Positions 23,996-36,923 of a DNA stretch of 64,000 nucleotides are shown here, piece after piece. Within the stretch, counting starts at the first letter, position 1. The number at the start of each line of letters is the position of its first letter. The stretch lies in assembly GCF_016808335.1 (NCBI RefSeq), contig NC_053138.1:58124951-58188950 (forward strand), read 5' to 3'. This DNA comes from Panicum virgatum. Lineage: Eukaryota; Streptophyta; Magnoliopsida; Poales; Poaceae. The notes beneath the pieces are model-generated. The model made no database searches, was not told the DNA's origin, and worked only from the letters and a program-made list of their open reading frames with translations. The position numbers were made by a program, and so were the translations under genes.

Positions 23996-24376
23996 GAGTA
24001 GTCCCAACCCTCTACATCAGCCGGTGTCTATGGCATTTAATAGAGTGTCATGTCACCAAAAATCTGATGTGGCATTGAAGTTAATGAGGAAAGAGGGTAA
24101 AAACACAAGACATCGTTTCTCATTCACGAAACTGGATCGACTCGTCTACCAAGGCACGAAGACACCGGCGATTCCGCGTTGTGGGCAATTCCTCGTTTCT
24201 TCCGTTGCTTTTTGCGGGACCCACCAATGGACCGCACGAAGCCACGCCGCGCGGCCGCCATGGGGTTGGGTCTACATCAAGAAACTCTGCATTGGGTTGT
24301 GCAGTTTCTAACTATTGTGTCTTAATGATGTGACACTGATGGAAACCGGTCGATGGTTTTTGGGTTGGGACTGGCC
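23996..24376. mobile_element. Tourist-type (PIF/Harbinger) MITE, 381 bp
   Basis: The ends GAGTAGTCCCAACCC and GGGTTGGGACTGGCC are near inverted repeats, and TTA flanks both sides (23993-23995 and 24377-24379), the Harbinger target. There is no coding sequence. It lies only 85 bases from the LINE's right end. Confidence 0.75.
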
Positions 24377-24379
24377 TTA

Positions 24380-25331
24380 CAGCTCCACAGCACTGAGGAG
24401 ACCATTGTTCGACATTACACTCAGTTCGTATGCCAAGCCAGCCATGTTGCCGATGAGATTTATGTGAACGTAGAACTTAAATTTTTGTCACCCGGTGGAA
24501 CTCTTATTTGACGTCACATGCCCTCTAACCATAACTAAAAAGAAAGTTTTATTCTCACACAAAACATGTGAAGTCATGCTAAATGATACTAATTATATAC
24601 ACACATTAATAGGAGAATATATAAAAGATTCATAATATAAATAAGGGGGTAAATGCAATAACAAATGCACTACAAAATAATCAAGACGGGTAGAATATCA
24701 ATAGACTACCAAGACCAACACACCACAGGCTCCGCTGAGGTTCTGCGCTCCAGCCGCGCACAGGAGACTACAAAAGCATCGAACCACACAGTTATGGAGC
24801 TTCTGTTGTATCTCGCTAGCAACAAGGATCTTACTATTACTAATTGGAGGCTCTTTATAAAGCTACATGTGAAACCTCATAAGATCTTAGGTGGACACTC
24901 TAAACAAATAGAGAAATTCTAAAAATTCTCACAAAAATCAGAAATATCTGGCCATCAATCAAACAGCTCGATTCATAATAGTCACTGGATCTGTTATCTT
25001 TTCTAATAATTATCCATCTTTGTCATCATTATGAAAATAAACTAAAATAACTCTCTAAACATGTAACTAATTACCCACCTCTGTCATTATAAAAAAAATC
25101 TAAAGTAACCCCCTAACCTACATGAAAATTAACCACATACCCCATAATAAAAGTAATGCAAATAACTCCCTAAATTTGCATATAGATTGTCCAATTATGT
25201 CATTATTGAAAGTTAAAGTAACCTCTGAATCTGAATCTAAACTATATATAATTATAATATAATACTAAAGTGCACCTATAAAATTCTAAATTACTATTTC
25301 TATCATTATGAATATATTATCTTTTGAGCTC
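24380..25331. other. AT-rich sequence without a recognised gene
   Basis: Long runs of weak composition with repeated phrases such as 'aaagtaacc' and 'cattat'. No reading frame of interest. Confidence 0.4.
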
Positions 25332-25578
25332 TTTTACAATGATTGTAAAGTACCAATGGGTACTTTCATGTACTTTACCATAATTTTTTTTCTAGCCGTT
25401 GATCTGTGAAAAGTGTATTCATAAAATTAAATTAAATTAGTATTCAGTCCTATGGTACTTGATCCCATATTTTAGAAGTACCAGGTGCTTACCCTAGGTA
25501 CTTCTGGGTACTTCCTACCTTCACCACCGTAGAATTTTATTAGATGGAAGGCTCCTATTTTTTTCAATCATTGTAAAA
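25332..25578. mobile_element. MITE-like element with perfect 14 bp inverted ends
   Basis: TTTTACAATGATTG (25332-25345) and CAATCATTGTAAAA (25565-25578) are exact reverse complements 247 bases apart. The interior also has inverted parts (GTACTTTAC against GTACTT phrases). No target duplication could be fixed, so the superfamily is open. Confidence 0.55.
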
Positions 25579-25861
25579 TTTCTCTTATCTTTTATATAGA
25601 AGTACTACCCATGATATGTTTCGCCATATATTCATGTATGATAGAAGAGATAAAAATACAAATTCATAGATAAATTGTTCAATTAAATATATATCAAACA
25701 CATAAAAGAGATGTGATGCAAAATGAAATCTATTGCAACTAGATAACAATAAATATGTAGTTTAGAGTATGTGTTAGAATATTTAATAGATAAAAGAGGA
25801 TGTGAGATAGATAATTATAAGGAATTATTAGCTATAAGTTTTATTTTTACATTAATTATAA

Positions 25862-25893
25862 TTAGCCCGTGCAGGAGCACTGGTTGATAGCCT
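25862..25893 (+). other. Helitron-like 3' terminus
   Basis: The sequence AGCCCGTGCAGGAGCACTGG can form a short GC hairpin (GTGC against GCAC) and is followed ten bases later by CTGG and a T. Hairpin plus CTRR|T is the Helitron 3' signature, but no 5' end was found. Confidence 0.3.
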
Positions 25894-28325
25894 GGTTACC
25901 ACTTAGTGCAGCCATTCCCATGTTTGTGTAATTTCAGGCCGACGACATTACCAGCTACTAAGAAAAGCATCGGCGTTAGAAGTTGTGGCACCAAAAGGCC
26001 CATCTTCTAGAGTATGATAAACCACACCTGCCGTGCAACCACACGAGACCAACAAATGCTGCATACTTTCGTCAGCCTAATCTCAGCGAGCAGGTGAGGA
26101 AGACCCGACACGACACCTAAATAGATCATTAACTGCCTATAAAGAACTAGATGATCACATGCCACCGCATTAAAAACTGAATTACTGGCGAGGAGCATAT
26201 ATTTTCATCTGCATCTGGGGAATAAGCTAGACCATAACATGCAGTTTGATCTCCACGTGGGCAGAATTTTGCTGTGCTAAACTGCCCACGCATTCTGCGT
26301 GCAACTGCACAGGGCCGGGTCTGGCGCGGAGACCCCGTACAAGGACTCTGAACTGCGCTGCGCCCAGGTGCCCCCAACATCTTCGCAATGCACTGACTAA
26401 AAGCATCAGACTCACCTTTTTGGGCTCGAATTCAAGGGAAACGTGAAGCTGCAAATCAAACTGTTTGTTTTTATGACACTGGCATGCAAACATGTTTGCA
26501 CATATGCGCAGTTTGTCTGCTATATGGAGCAATTAGCATCGAAACTGTGTGTTAAAAGTTCATGATTTATTGCAAGTAGATTATATTGTTCGGTACATAT
26601 TGAGCAAAAACACAACTTTGATGAGAATTAACCCTACCATCCATAACGTTCCTCCTTTTTATGAAATTTAAATAAATCAATTTCTGAATCTGTATTTGAG
26701 TGCAGCGATAGTCTGAACAAGGATGTTTCATGTGTCAATAAGTACCTCCTGTTGGATTAAGATGATTACACATAGTACCAACATTTTTACCTTATCATTT
26801 TCTTGGTCAAATTCAGTGCTAACCTAACAACACAGCTGAAAAGAGTCAGCACATGTTCTAGTGAGAGTACAACGGTCCACAAACACAAAAGATCATGTTC
26901 ATCTTTCAGCTTTTTTCTAACATATAAATTGACTTTAGCAGTAGCACAATATAGGATTGCATCTGTATGGTTGAATAGGTCAACAAAGGCAGTATCATGG
27001 CATCATGCAGGAACATATTCTACTGCTTACCTAGAACTCATATGGGTTAATGCCATTAAGTTCAGCAATTTAGATTTCCTCTCGGCAATATTTCCTCTGA
27101 AGTGTCTCACTTCTCCTTCCTGCTCTATAATGGACAGATAAGCCATAAACAAGCTGGGTAGTAACTGAACAATGTTGACTGAATGCAATATGCAGCTCTT
27201 ATTAATAACCCACGCTGTTAGTGTTTAAAGCTTTCATACATAAAGCAAGGGAACCCTATCGAATGCTGACATTTTGTCTAACTTAATGGGACAACTGAGT
27301 TCACACTATGTCAAATTAATAAGTATCAGCAAACAGGGGCAACTAAAAAATGCAATTTAGAAAATATCAAGAAAGATAAATTATCAGGCAGATGAAATTC
27401 CCTTTGCAAAGGCAGGCAGAATACTATAGGTGTCATTTAGGTGCACGTCGATGTTTATTTATCAGAACAATGATATGTAAAGACATAGCATACAGACAGT
27501 ACCAGAAAGTAAATTCTAGAAAGCATGGGCTATATTAATATTCAACCTCAAGGCTACTGGACAGCTATTGAACACCTAGGATGCTAGAGAAGTATAGAAG
27601 ACCGACAACAAACAAAAACCACATGCAAAAGTCGTCTTGGACATCATGCCGGGTCATTGGCCAGCAGCTGAATCAATAAGCACCCACTGAGGCAGAAACA
27701 AACTAAATGATCACCAGACCTCAAATCAATAACAGCATCCGCTGAGGTAGAAACAAACTAAATGATCACGAGACCTCAACAATTTACTCCTATGCAGTCT
27801 CTACTCTCCACCGCCATGACTAAGAAAATGAAAGAAAAAAAAAACTCTGACACAAGGGGAGAGACATTCGAAGGCATTGCTTGAAAGGTCAAGAAAAGGC
27901 ACCCGAAAGTCGGCTCTTATCCGTAAGAGGCACTGTTGCATCGCCATGACTATAGCCATTCACATAAAGATCATTTAGCTTCTAAAGAAAAAAAACATAG
28001 ATCCAAGAAATGTGTCAGGAGTGTAATTATACTTCTTTTAGTTGTTTATCGCAGTACCAAACATGCCTTCTTGTTGGGCTTGGGCACTGATTTTCTCTAG
28101 AAAAAGAAACCTGAATTTGTTCAAACTTGGTTAAGTTTTTCATGTGGGATTGTTCGTATAATCGTATGCCACAAAACTGTCCAGTTTTCTATGCCTAGAA
28201 TTGACAAAGGGTGAGTTAATGGAAACGATGGATTTAGATAGCGAGACTTATATGCCAGACTTAATTAGTTCAAGCGGAGCAATCAACGCACTTAACTCCA
28301 ACCTCTGTTATCTCTTAAACCATGT
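25894..28325. other. Gene-poor region with one exon-like stretch
   Basis: On the minus strand, 27031-27130 is open (IEQEGEVRHFRGNIAERKSK and onwards) and ends at a good donor (TCTAG|GTAAGC), so it may be an orphan exon; I do not recognise it. A direct duplication of about 53 bases lies at 27671-27780, each copy carrying GAAACAAACTAAATGATCAC. Nothing else is supported. Confidence 0.35.
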
Positions 28326-29330
28326 ATTATATAACCAGCAAACCAACCTACGACAACCAATTTCATGGAATGGAGGAATTTAAGTCCTGGCCTCCTGGGA
28401 GAGGATCTGGAAGACTTGGGCACCCGGCAAATAAATGTCAGTTTTTCATGTGGCTGGCAATCAGGGACAGATGTGTTGGACATCTGATCTGCTGGCAAGA
28501 AGGAATTTGCCGCACCCTGCAAGCTACCCGCTCTGTGATCAAGCTGAGGAAACCATAATCACCTGCTGATCGATTGTGTCTTCGCTAGAGATTTTTGGTT
28601 CAATTTTTTGAGGAGAGCTAGCCTGCAGGTTCTCTCTCCTTGCTTGGATGGAAAACTTTTTGAGGACTGGTGGGAGATTAGCGCTGACTCGGCGCCTGCT
28701 CACATTAGAAAAGGCCTTAATTCTCTGATTATTCTAGGAGCCTGGACTTTGCGGACACATAGCAACCGTTGTGTTTTTGATGGAGCCTCTCCCAGTGTAT
28801 CTAGAGCCATGGTGTCGGCCAGTGAGGAGTTACATTTGTGGGGTTTGGCTGGAGCTCGAGGAGTGAATCACCTTCTCGCTCTGGTGTCAAATGAAGAGTG
28901 GTCGAGGTCGGATGTTTTTTTTTGACAAAGGTGCCTTTTAGTTTGTTGGCTCAGTGGGGGGTTGTTAGGATATCCCTTTGATTAAGGGATAATTATAGGC
29001 TCATACCAAAATTACCCCTGAAGGGTCATGGCTATATATAAGAACCTGTACATATATATAAGAACCTGTACATAAGGAGAGAGAACAAGTTCCATCTACA
29101 TTCCGTCTCGTCTGTGTTAATCTTGTGTGCTACTAGGAAGGGATACGGGTGATCTTCTACGTCTTCCTCACACCCCATCTGCTGCGGGAAGGGAAGGAGA
29201 AGGATCGGGGATCCGTAACAGCGCCGTTTCTCAACAGGGGTGTGTGTGCGGGCGTTGTACGGGTTCTTACCCCCTTTTCTTCTTATTAATATAATTATGC
29301 GCAGCTTTCCTGCGTGTTCCAGAGAAAAAT
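28326..29330 (+). pseudogene. 3' fragment of a LINE, interrupted by a solo LTR
   Basis: The plus strand reads the zinc-knuckle tail of a LINE ORF2 in more than one frame: CQFFMWLAIRDRC, LARRNLPHPASYPLCDQAEE, then LLIDCVFARDFWF and LGAWTLRTHSNRCVFDGASP, with a stop at about 28925. This order (C-x-F-WLA...CxLC...H-L..C) is the zf-RVT domain. The 3' UTR continues after the solo LTR with TTCTTATTAATATAATTATG and GCGCAGCTTTCCTGCGTG, the usual end of grass L1 elements. Frameshifts and missing upstream domains make it a relic. Confidence 0.8.
28963..29236 (+). mobile_element. Solo LTR (274 bp) with GGGGT target duplication
   Basis: The segment starts TGTTAGGATATCCC and ends CCGTTTCTCAACA, so it has TGTT...AACA ends. 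GGGGT is duplicated at 28958-28962 and 29237-29241. It holds two TATA boxes in a 20-base direct repeat (ATATATAAGAACCTGTACAT). No internal retroelement genes remain, so the two LTRs recombined. The sequence style is that of a Copia LTR. It is inserted in the 3' UTR of the LINE fragment, so it is younger than that. Confidence 0.88.
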
Positions 29331-31380
29331 AAGCTGATGATATTCTACCAGGGAATAACAGCACCCTTGCAACAAAGCATGCAAAAAAGCAAAAGTAATG
29401 CCGTCCTTAGACAAATCATGCAGAAACACTGAGAATAAATGGTAAATAGTATTCTAGTTCGGGATAGCCTAATTTCAGTCCATGCCCACTAAAAAAGGCA
29501 GCTAAGGAGTAAGAATGGCCATGTAGCAATAGCACAAAAATATTGGATTTTAGTCATACAAGTTAACTAGATCATACTATGAGACAAATGAAACTGATGA
29601 GTAAAAAAACAACGGAGAGGGAAGTTGTCCAAATGGGACTAAACTAAAGACATGCCTATGAAATTTGCTGCCTAAATTGCTTTTGTTCTTAACAGTAGTC
29701 CATGGTGCGAACCTAATCATGTATCCTGGGAAATAGTGGGAAATAGCTTGTAGGCAGACTCTCACAAAAGACAACAAACTTCTTGAAAGCACAAAGCCAA
29801 ATTGATTTATTATATGCCATATGCAGGGTCACAAAAAAAGAACTAAATTAGGAAAACTCTTAATTATCTGTGTACATAACCCTTTGAATGCATAAACATC
29901 AGACACACATGGCAAAAGCATCAATCCGCCTACAGATATGCAGATCCCTTTTTGAGGTTTGGGTGGTGCTCGTTGTCATTTGTGTTTGGGACTGGGCATT
30001 CTGCCTCTCTCCTGCGTATAATTTTCCTCTTAATAAAATGACATGCAGGTGCAGCTCTCCTGCGTTGATGAAAACAAAGACCGCAGAACCAAAAGGGATG
30101 TCCACGGACCAGGTAGCGATAAAAGGCATGGCCTCCCAGTTGCCACCTGTCCAGACCCACTCCATTGCATCGGCAACTGTCTCCATCTTTCACCTGGGCT
30201 CACCACCTGCATACTACCTACATTCCACGAGATCGGAATAAAAGGAGTCAAATAGGTATTTGGGATGAGGAACGAAGGAAGAGGTCACATGGGGCGCTTA
30301 AGTGAACATAAAACAGAATGAATGCCTGGTGGTCGGATGAACAGTTCAGTGGAACACGTACACACTGATTCCAATGGTCAAATAACTGGTAGCAGATGAT
30401 GTTAACTATGGAGTGCTATTCTAGGATGTATTTACTTTTTAAGAGTCTCTATTGAAGCATCTTGTAACTGTTAAAATGTGACTCCTACGAACAAAGGAAT
30501 TGAGCAGGATTTTTGGTGACCAAGACATGTCTTCTACACTATCTTTTGACCAGAGGATAACTCCACCATATGTCCATGTTATGCAATGGTATTGAGCGTG
30601 CAGAATGCAGAGTCTGGAATAGCAAACACAATAACATATTTCATTCAAGAACAACAATATCCATAATACTGCAGTAAGGGCAATCCTAAATCAAAGAGAA
30701 GGCATTGATCAATTTACCAGAAAATGAACTATTACCATGACTGCAATAATATATATATATATATATATAAAAACATCAACAGCCAGAGTGGTATTTCCAA
30801 AGCATAGGCATTATCCCCCAATAAGCTATATCATTAATGTTACACAGTACATCTCCATATATAATTGGCATTATTATTATCCAATCAGCTGCAGCATTCA
30901 TCTAGCTAGGTGATTTAAGGAAATTCAAATCTTCTCATGTTTGAGTTTGCCATTTATTCATAACATTTTTTTTGTCACTATAGCAAATGCAGCAGCAACA
31001 TAGTTACAGCTTAGTTGGTCATATCAGGGGCAAAGCCTAGTGGAGACCAACCTTGGCTCCAGCCACCCTTGCTCTGGCTTGCCTTGCTGACCTCAACAGC
31101 AGCACTTGTTGGCCGCTGCTGCAACTGCCATTGGAAAAGACAGACAGGGCGTCAGGAGAGTTTGTCATGCCCATGCAGATGTTGAAGGAGAAGGGGTATG
31201 ATGAATGGGCTAACTGGGCCTTTTATCTCATGCCCTTACCAGTAAATGGACTCACAGGATGGCCCAACAAAAGGAAACAAAGCAGCCTGGTAACGCTCAC
31301 AAGCAGCTCGACACTTCCATTTATCAACCTTAGTGCCACATCTAGCTATGGCACAGCAAGTGGCCATTGCCGCCATGGAC
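29331..31380. other. Non-coding region with a LINE tail and a microsatellite
   Basis: A second L1-type 3' end lies at about 29935-30075 on the plus strand (CTCTTAATAAAATGACATGC, then GCAGCTCTCCTGCG). An (AT)n microsatellite lies at 30748-30769. The open frames around 29900-30250 on both strands overlap the LINE tail and have no recognisable domain. Confidence 0.4.
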
Positions 31381-31640
31381 AGTATTCTGCCACTACCCCA
31401 GACCCATAGAAACATGAATCAGCGCCCCCCCCCCCCCCCCCCCCCCCCCCCCCGATCTGATGCCACAAAGAGGCCCTCCAACTAGAGGGGAAAACAAGAG
31501 AAATATACACAGCTACATATATATCTAACACCCCCCCTCAAACTCACGGGGGATCCACAACACTGAGTTTGGAGAGGAAGTAGCTGTGCTGAGCCCTTGT
31601 CTGTGCCTTTGTGAAGAAGTCTGCCAAACAAATCTCAACT
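31381..31640 (-). mobile_element. 3' end of a Copia retrotransposon
   Basis: On the minus strand the frame LADFFTKAQTRAQHSYFLSK ends LSVVDPP and a stop at 31544-31546; LADFFTK is the conserved end of Copia RNase H polyproteins. Directly after comes a polypurine tract (GTTTGAGGGGGGG) and an LTR start TGTTAGATATATATG at 31530. The LTR contains a run of 29 G (31425-31453 on the opposite strand) and its far end is not identified. Confidence 0.85.
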
Positions 31641-34600
31641 AATCAAATATCAACTAAAACAAACTAAATGCAACTCTAACACTTGTAGCTACAGCCTTCT
31701 TCCCTTTCCTCGAGCACTTGTATGTTATGGATAGTGCCGGTGATCTCTCCCAGGATACAATCTACTGATCTAAGTGTAGTTGTATGATTGTTTGTGTACA
31801 TGTGGTGTGAGGGTGGTGTGCGTGTGTAGGGTTGGTGTGTGTTCGTGCATGAGCAGATACTACAGCTATACCCAGATGAGAGACGTCAAAAAAAAAAACT
31901 AGCAAGCTCTGTAGTCATAGCTATAACTCGTAGACACATGTATGCATGAAAGTATGAAACAATTTTATGATTAATCAACAAGTTATAGGAGAGGTACAAA
32001 ACAAAACATGTGCACCTAGAAAGGTAGAGCTCTAAATATTCTGGGAGAGGAAAACTATAAAAAGCATTAATTAATGAAAAGAAACTAAAGTAATTAATTT
32101 TAAAAGAACAGTTTGGAAACTGCATCCCTTTCCTGTCATAAATTTCTTAATGAATCAAGCCTTGACGGAACTGATGGCCTGGAAAGAAAAAGGTCAAGAC
32201 CCTGAAGCACAACGCACAAAGATACATAAAAACTCCTTTTGCGCAGCTATCTTTATTCTGACTTTGAGCATCAATTTATCAGTTTCTTTTTTTTGCTTTT
32301 TCTTTTTGTTGCTTTGATATGTGCTAAAATATAAATGAGTTCTAGAATTTGTGAGCTTTACAAATTTCTGTACTATAAAGCCACTTTGAGGAAACTAGCT
32401 AGCTTCTACTGAAACAATATATGTCAACATGCACGCATTCTTCGGACTGACATACAATCCCAATTCCAGCAATGACAAAAGTGGCCAGGGGGTTAACTAA
32501 ATGTCTCTGTATGTTCAAGTCCATACTCAGTTAATTAGCAGAAGATAGACAAAAGGACGGCACCTAAACATTTTCATAGAGTAAAACTTTTTTTTTTTGC
32601 ATTCTTTTTGTTAGTTGCTTTTGATACTATTGTTGACAGCTGAAACACAAATAACAAAAAAACAGTGTTACTCACCGTAAAAGTTGGAAATGACGTACGA
32701 AGCAGTTGGTGTAAATAGTTTTAATGAATTGGAAATGAGATTCAGTATAAACATCGTTTTCTTAAACCAATGCAGTGTGCTTTCAATTGAATGTACAAAG
32801 CATAGAAATTAAGAGCTAGAGGTACAGAGAAAATGGGTCCCAGTAAGGCCTCAAATGTGTTAATCGCTTGTGCAAAGATATCAGGTAATGGTTTGCTGAC
32901 AGGAAGTAATTTGGCAGATATAGCCAGCAGCACAAATAGAGAGTAGAGCACAGAAAATTGGAATGCAGAGACTTATCATCCATTATCACCATCTAGCAAT
33001 CCTTGCTTTTACATGCTCCTGCAAGCACCTATATCACACACAACGATAAGAGCCAAGTAATAAAAAACCATCTGGGGCAGAAAACCAAGAGAAAGGGGGA
33101 AGAGAGACCAAAAGGCTAAACTTGAACGGAACAGATTTTCAGCAAGAAAACAACCAAATGGCAAACTGAACTATTTAGATATAAATAGAAGTGGGATATT
33201 GATTGAATCTTGAAAAGAAATTAGATAGAATGTTTACTCTTTGGCTATACAGATTTGGAGACAGAAAACAGGGATGAGAGGAAGATTATGGAAGAACCTG
33301 ATGTGGGGGTATTACTAATTCCAGTGGAAAATCAATATATTCCAGCAAAAGAGATAAAGTAATGCAGTGGAATCTTGTAACAAAGTTAAATGCAACATGT
33401 GCCCAGGGAGTGTTAGAGGAGCTTGGTTTGGACTTCAAGATTAGCATCTGTTCATCGTAGAGGGTGTGGTCGTTGTTGGCAGAACCGCCACTGAGATGCA
33501 CCACAGCAGCAGAAGTGGGAGGGCTGGTGAATATTACTCATAGGGGCAGCTCAAGATAGGAATCAAAGGGTTAGCACAACTGATGGGTGGTGGTTCAGTT
33601 ATCGTGCAGTGACGAATCAGAGAGACAGATGCAAGATGAGGATGGCAGATGGGGAAGAGAAGACAATGTGGACGAAATTACCGGGAAGGATTGAGTGAAG
33701 ATAATGGCCCAAGGGAAAAGTCACCAGAACTGAGCTTTAGAAGAATAGATAGCAGTTAGTGTGTATGAATCATATAGATATATTATAAATGAATAAGTCA
33801 GCAAAAATTGTCATGAATTTCCAAAACATAACTATTCATGAGGCCAGATGGCCTTTCAGTGAGTTGTAAAGCAAAGGGATCTTATTCAGATCTTCTATTA
33901 TGACTGGGTATCAGCATGCATTGCATAGATACAGTCAGAACTCAGATATACTCATTAGGGCACTCCTCTAAATCACAACAATATTTATAAGGACACTCTC
34001 AACAGGAAATTAATAGCATGCTTAGTTATTAAAGAACAAACCAATGTTGGGCTACGTATTACCTGGTTGAGATGCAGCAAGAGACAGTTATCCATGTCAG
34101 CACAGATGTGATTAAAGTGTCCTGCTTGTGGGAGCAATTTTAGCCAATTAGGACACTGTTGATGAAAGAACAAAAAGCTTGAGCATTAATTTAGTAGAGT
34201 GATGCGTCAATACATTCGCAGCAAAGCAATAAAGCATAACATCAGCATAAAGCACATACATAAACTCAGAAAAAGCAAAAATGGAATCACTCAGCAAAGA
34301 AATCCTGGTGTAAGTTAAATAAAAGAGAGCAAGGTTCAAAGGAGAAATACTGATCATACAGATCTACATATGCAAAAAGCACAGGTCAGTAGCATGAATA
34401 GTTACCCTGACAAGTCCTGTCATTGAGAAACAACAGCAGACATTACACAGTACATGTTAAAACAAGATAAACAAGTTAGTGTATAGGACTAAGATAAGCA
34501 TGCTTGCTCATACATGCTGAGCCGAATCAAAAGAAGCCTGGAATTCCACCAACAGAAATCTTCCCCATGTCAATCTATGAGTATGGTTGCACTTTAAAAT

Positions 34601-36886
34601 ATTTGCAGAATTGTATGTTGTGAGCTCAGCACTTACAGTTAACATGACTGTGTGACCATGGCAATGGCAATTTTAAGACTTTCAAACACTTATCATTACA
34701 CCCACTATATTACATGCATTCAAAGTATCTAGGCAGCTAGTATATACATCAAATCGTTACTCCATATAACATACGCCAGACCGAGACCAATTTAAGCAAA
34801 ACCAAAATCGTCTAAAGTTGAAATGAAAATAAAAGAGAAAAGTCTGATAGGCATACCCTCCACATCTCTCAGTACAAAGAATGTGTTTGTGCAAGATCAA
34901 ACACTCTCGCACAAATGACTGATGATTGCATAAAGACCTATACATCTACCCCCTAGAATCAATCAAGGCACATAACAGATACAAGAATCATAATTCATTG
35001 GTGTTGAAGAGAAAGTTAATTTATTTTTTCTTTCTACAGGTAATGACCCATGAGGCCAAGACACATGTATAATAAACAAAACAAACTAACTATAAGAAGA
35101 AGCGGGTCCTAATATAAGAAAGCCTCATAAAGAAATAAGTCATCTTATATGTAAGCCCAAGAATATAAGCAAATTGCAACAAAAGAGGCTAAGATCATCC
35201 CTGAGACGTGAGTCCTGACCTTGCAAGAACATAAGCAAAGCACCATAGGAGAAACAGTATAGCCTTGAGAAAAAAAAAACATAAGTCAGTCAGCAGTTTG
35301 AGTGTCACTGCAATGCGCTTTGTGATTAACCAAGCAAACTTCAGTTATTAGTGTCATTGCAATTGGGACCTCGAACATACTATCAGGTAGCTCTTCTTAA
35401 GGAGCATGTGCGTCCTTATACAGGGGAGAACGCTGCAGACCTATTCCTACACTTGGAACTGAACGATAATGGAATGAGACCGAAACAGCTATGCTGTACC
35501 GCACAACTGCGCATGTTGAGCAATGAACACTTGAAGGGAAAGGGTTGAAAGCATACGCTACCTTAAACCCGCCAACGGAAGAGCAGCGCGACGGGGACGC
35601 TCCTGCCCTTCGTCTCCCCGGCGGCGCCGAGCCGGTCGGTGGCGGCCGAACAGGTCCATAGAAGGTTGCGAAACATATTGCTCCACCGCCACCAAGCACA
35701 CAAATCAAATCCGCAACCAACTGAACGGACCGGACTTTCCGTGACTCGATTGCACCTCCACCCTTCCTTACCCCCTATTGAAGGGAGGGGGGAGAGGATT
35801 ATGCCAAACGAGGATGGGGATGAAGGAGGATGGGGACCGGGGGACGAGGACCAACCGCAGAGAGAAGAGAGAGAGGCAAGAAGGCGTAACAGATGAAGAC
35901 GTGTTCGGGCTATCAAGACGTATTTTTGCTACCTTGGACTGTGGAGTTAATGGGCCCTGAAGACAGTGTAACAAGTCGGCCTGTTAACCAGATTACAGCA
36001 CAGATGAGATGCATACACTTGGGCAAGATGATGTAGCCCATTGATTATGGGCCTAGCCCTTTCGGGCCCATTTCATTCGCCAGGCCCACTTCAGCGCAGA
36101 CAGGCCCTGTGCACGCTGGACGGTTTCTGGACATCATTTTCCGTGCGTTTCGGCCCATGTGGTTTGAATCTGAGGTTTTGGCGCCCTTTTCTGATTTCAC
36201 ACAGTGGCGAGACCTTGCTCCCCGTCCTCATCCTCCACTTCTCCAGCCTACCTGCCCTCGTAGTACAAGCATTGGAATTTACCCTGACTACAGTCGAGCT
36301 TGACCACAAGCGTTCGCGGCAAAACATCACTAGTTTTAATGTGCACATGTCACACCGAAAACAAAGCAACAAACTCACATAGCCAGGGCCTTCATTCCCT
36401 TCTAGATAGGACATCGTCACAGCGGCTGTGTACTACCGTACTGGCATGCAGGCTATACCACACGTTGCCGGCAGTACCAGTAATAACCCAGGCACACGAA
36501 TTTGTTCTGTGAAAAAAAAAATCAAAAACAGTCCATATGAAACTTAGATTACAAGATCCCCCCCCCCCACCCCTTCTTTCTCAAATAAGACCTTTTTGAT
36601 GCAAATGTCCACCCCTGTCAACTCGGGTTGCAAAGATCACCCCCATTACACAAATAACATCAGTTGACTCCACCAATTTTTGCCGATGTAGTGTCATGAT
36701 AGGCCATGGTAGCCAACTAACCAAGTCAAGCTTCTTCAAGTGCTTAGATTGAACTTATTCACTGTGTCGTAGTGTTTTTTTTTTACAGAAAAGAAATTTA
36801 GTGCGACAATATTTAAGCTCTCATAGTAGAGACTACATTTGCTGCTCCAAATTGATGAAAACGGACTGAGTCAATTAAGCATGCGC

Positions 36887-36890
<4 letters not shown>
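31641..36890. other. Gene-poor region with two exon-like stretches
   Basis: On the minus strand, 34063-34155 is a 31-codon open exon (CPNWLKLLPQAGHFNHICAD and onwards) with an acceptor (CAACAG) and a donor (CAG|GTAATA), both in phase 0. At about 35570-35690, also minus, MFRNLLWTCSAATDRLGAAG begins a GC-rich stretch preceded by a CT-rich leader, like a first exon, with a possible donor AAG|GTAGCG at about 35563. They could belong to one large gene on the minus strand, but I could not link them and do not recognise either. Low-complexity C-runs occur at 36560-36580. Otherwise nothing. Confidence 0.3.

Positions 36891-36921
<31 letters not shown>
36891..36921. repeat. (TA)n microsatellite
   Basis: Uninterrupted TA repeats of about 31 bases. 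Confidence 0.98.

Positions 36922-36923
<2 letters not shown>

Noticed and set aside
29899..30186. Minus-strand frame with a protein-like look (METVADAMEWVWTGG)
   Set aside because: It overlaps the 3' tail of a LINE read on the other strand and ends in that tail; no family is recognised.
31425..31453. Run of 29 C
   Set aside because: Simple homopolymer inside a Copia LTR; its length may be a sequencing or assembly artefact. Not a functional site.
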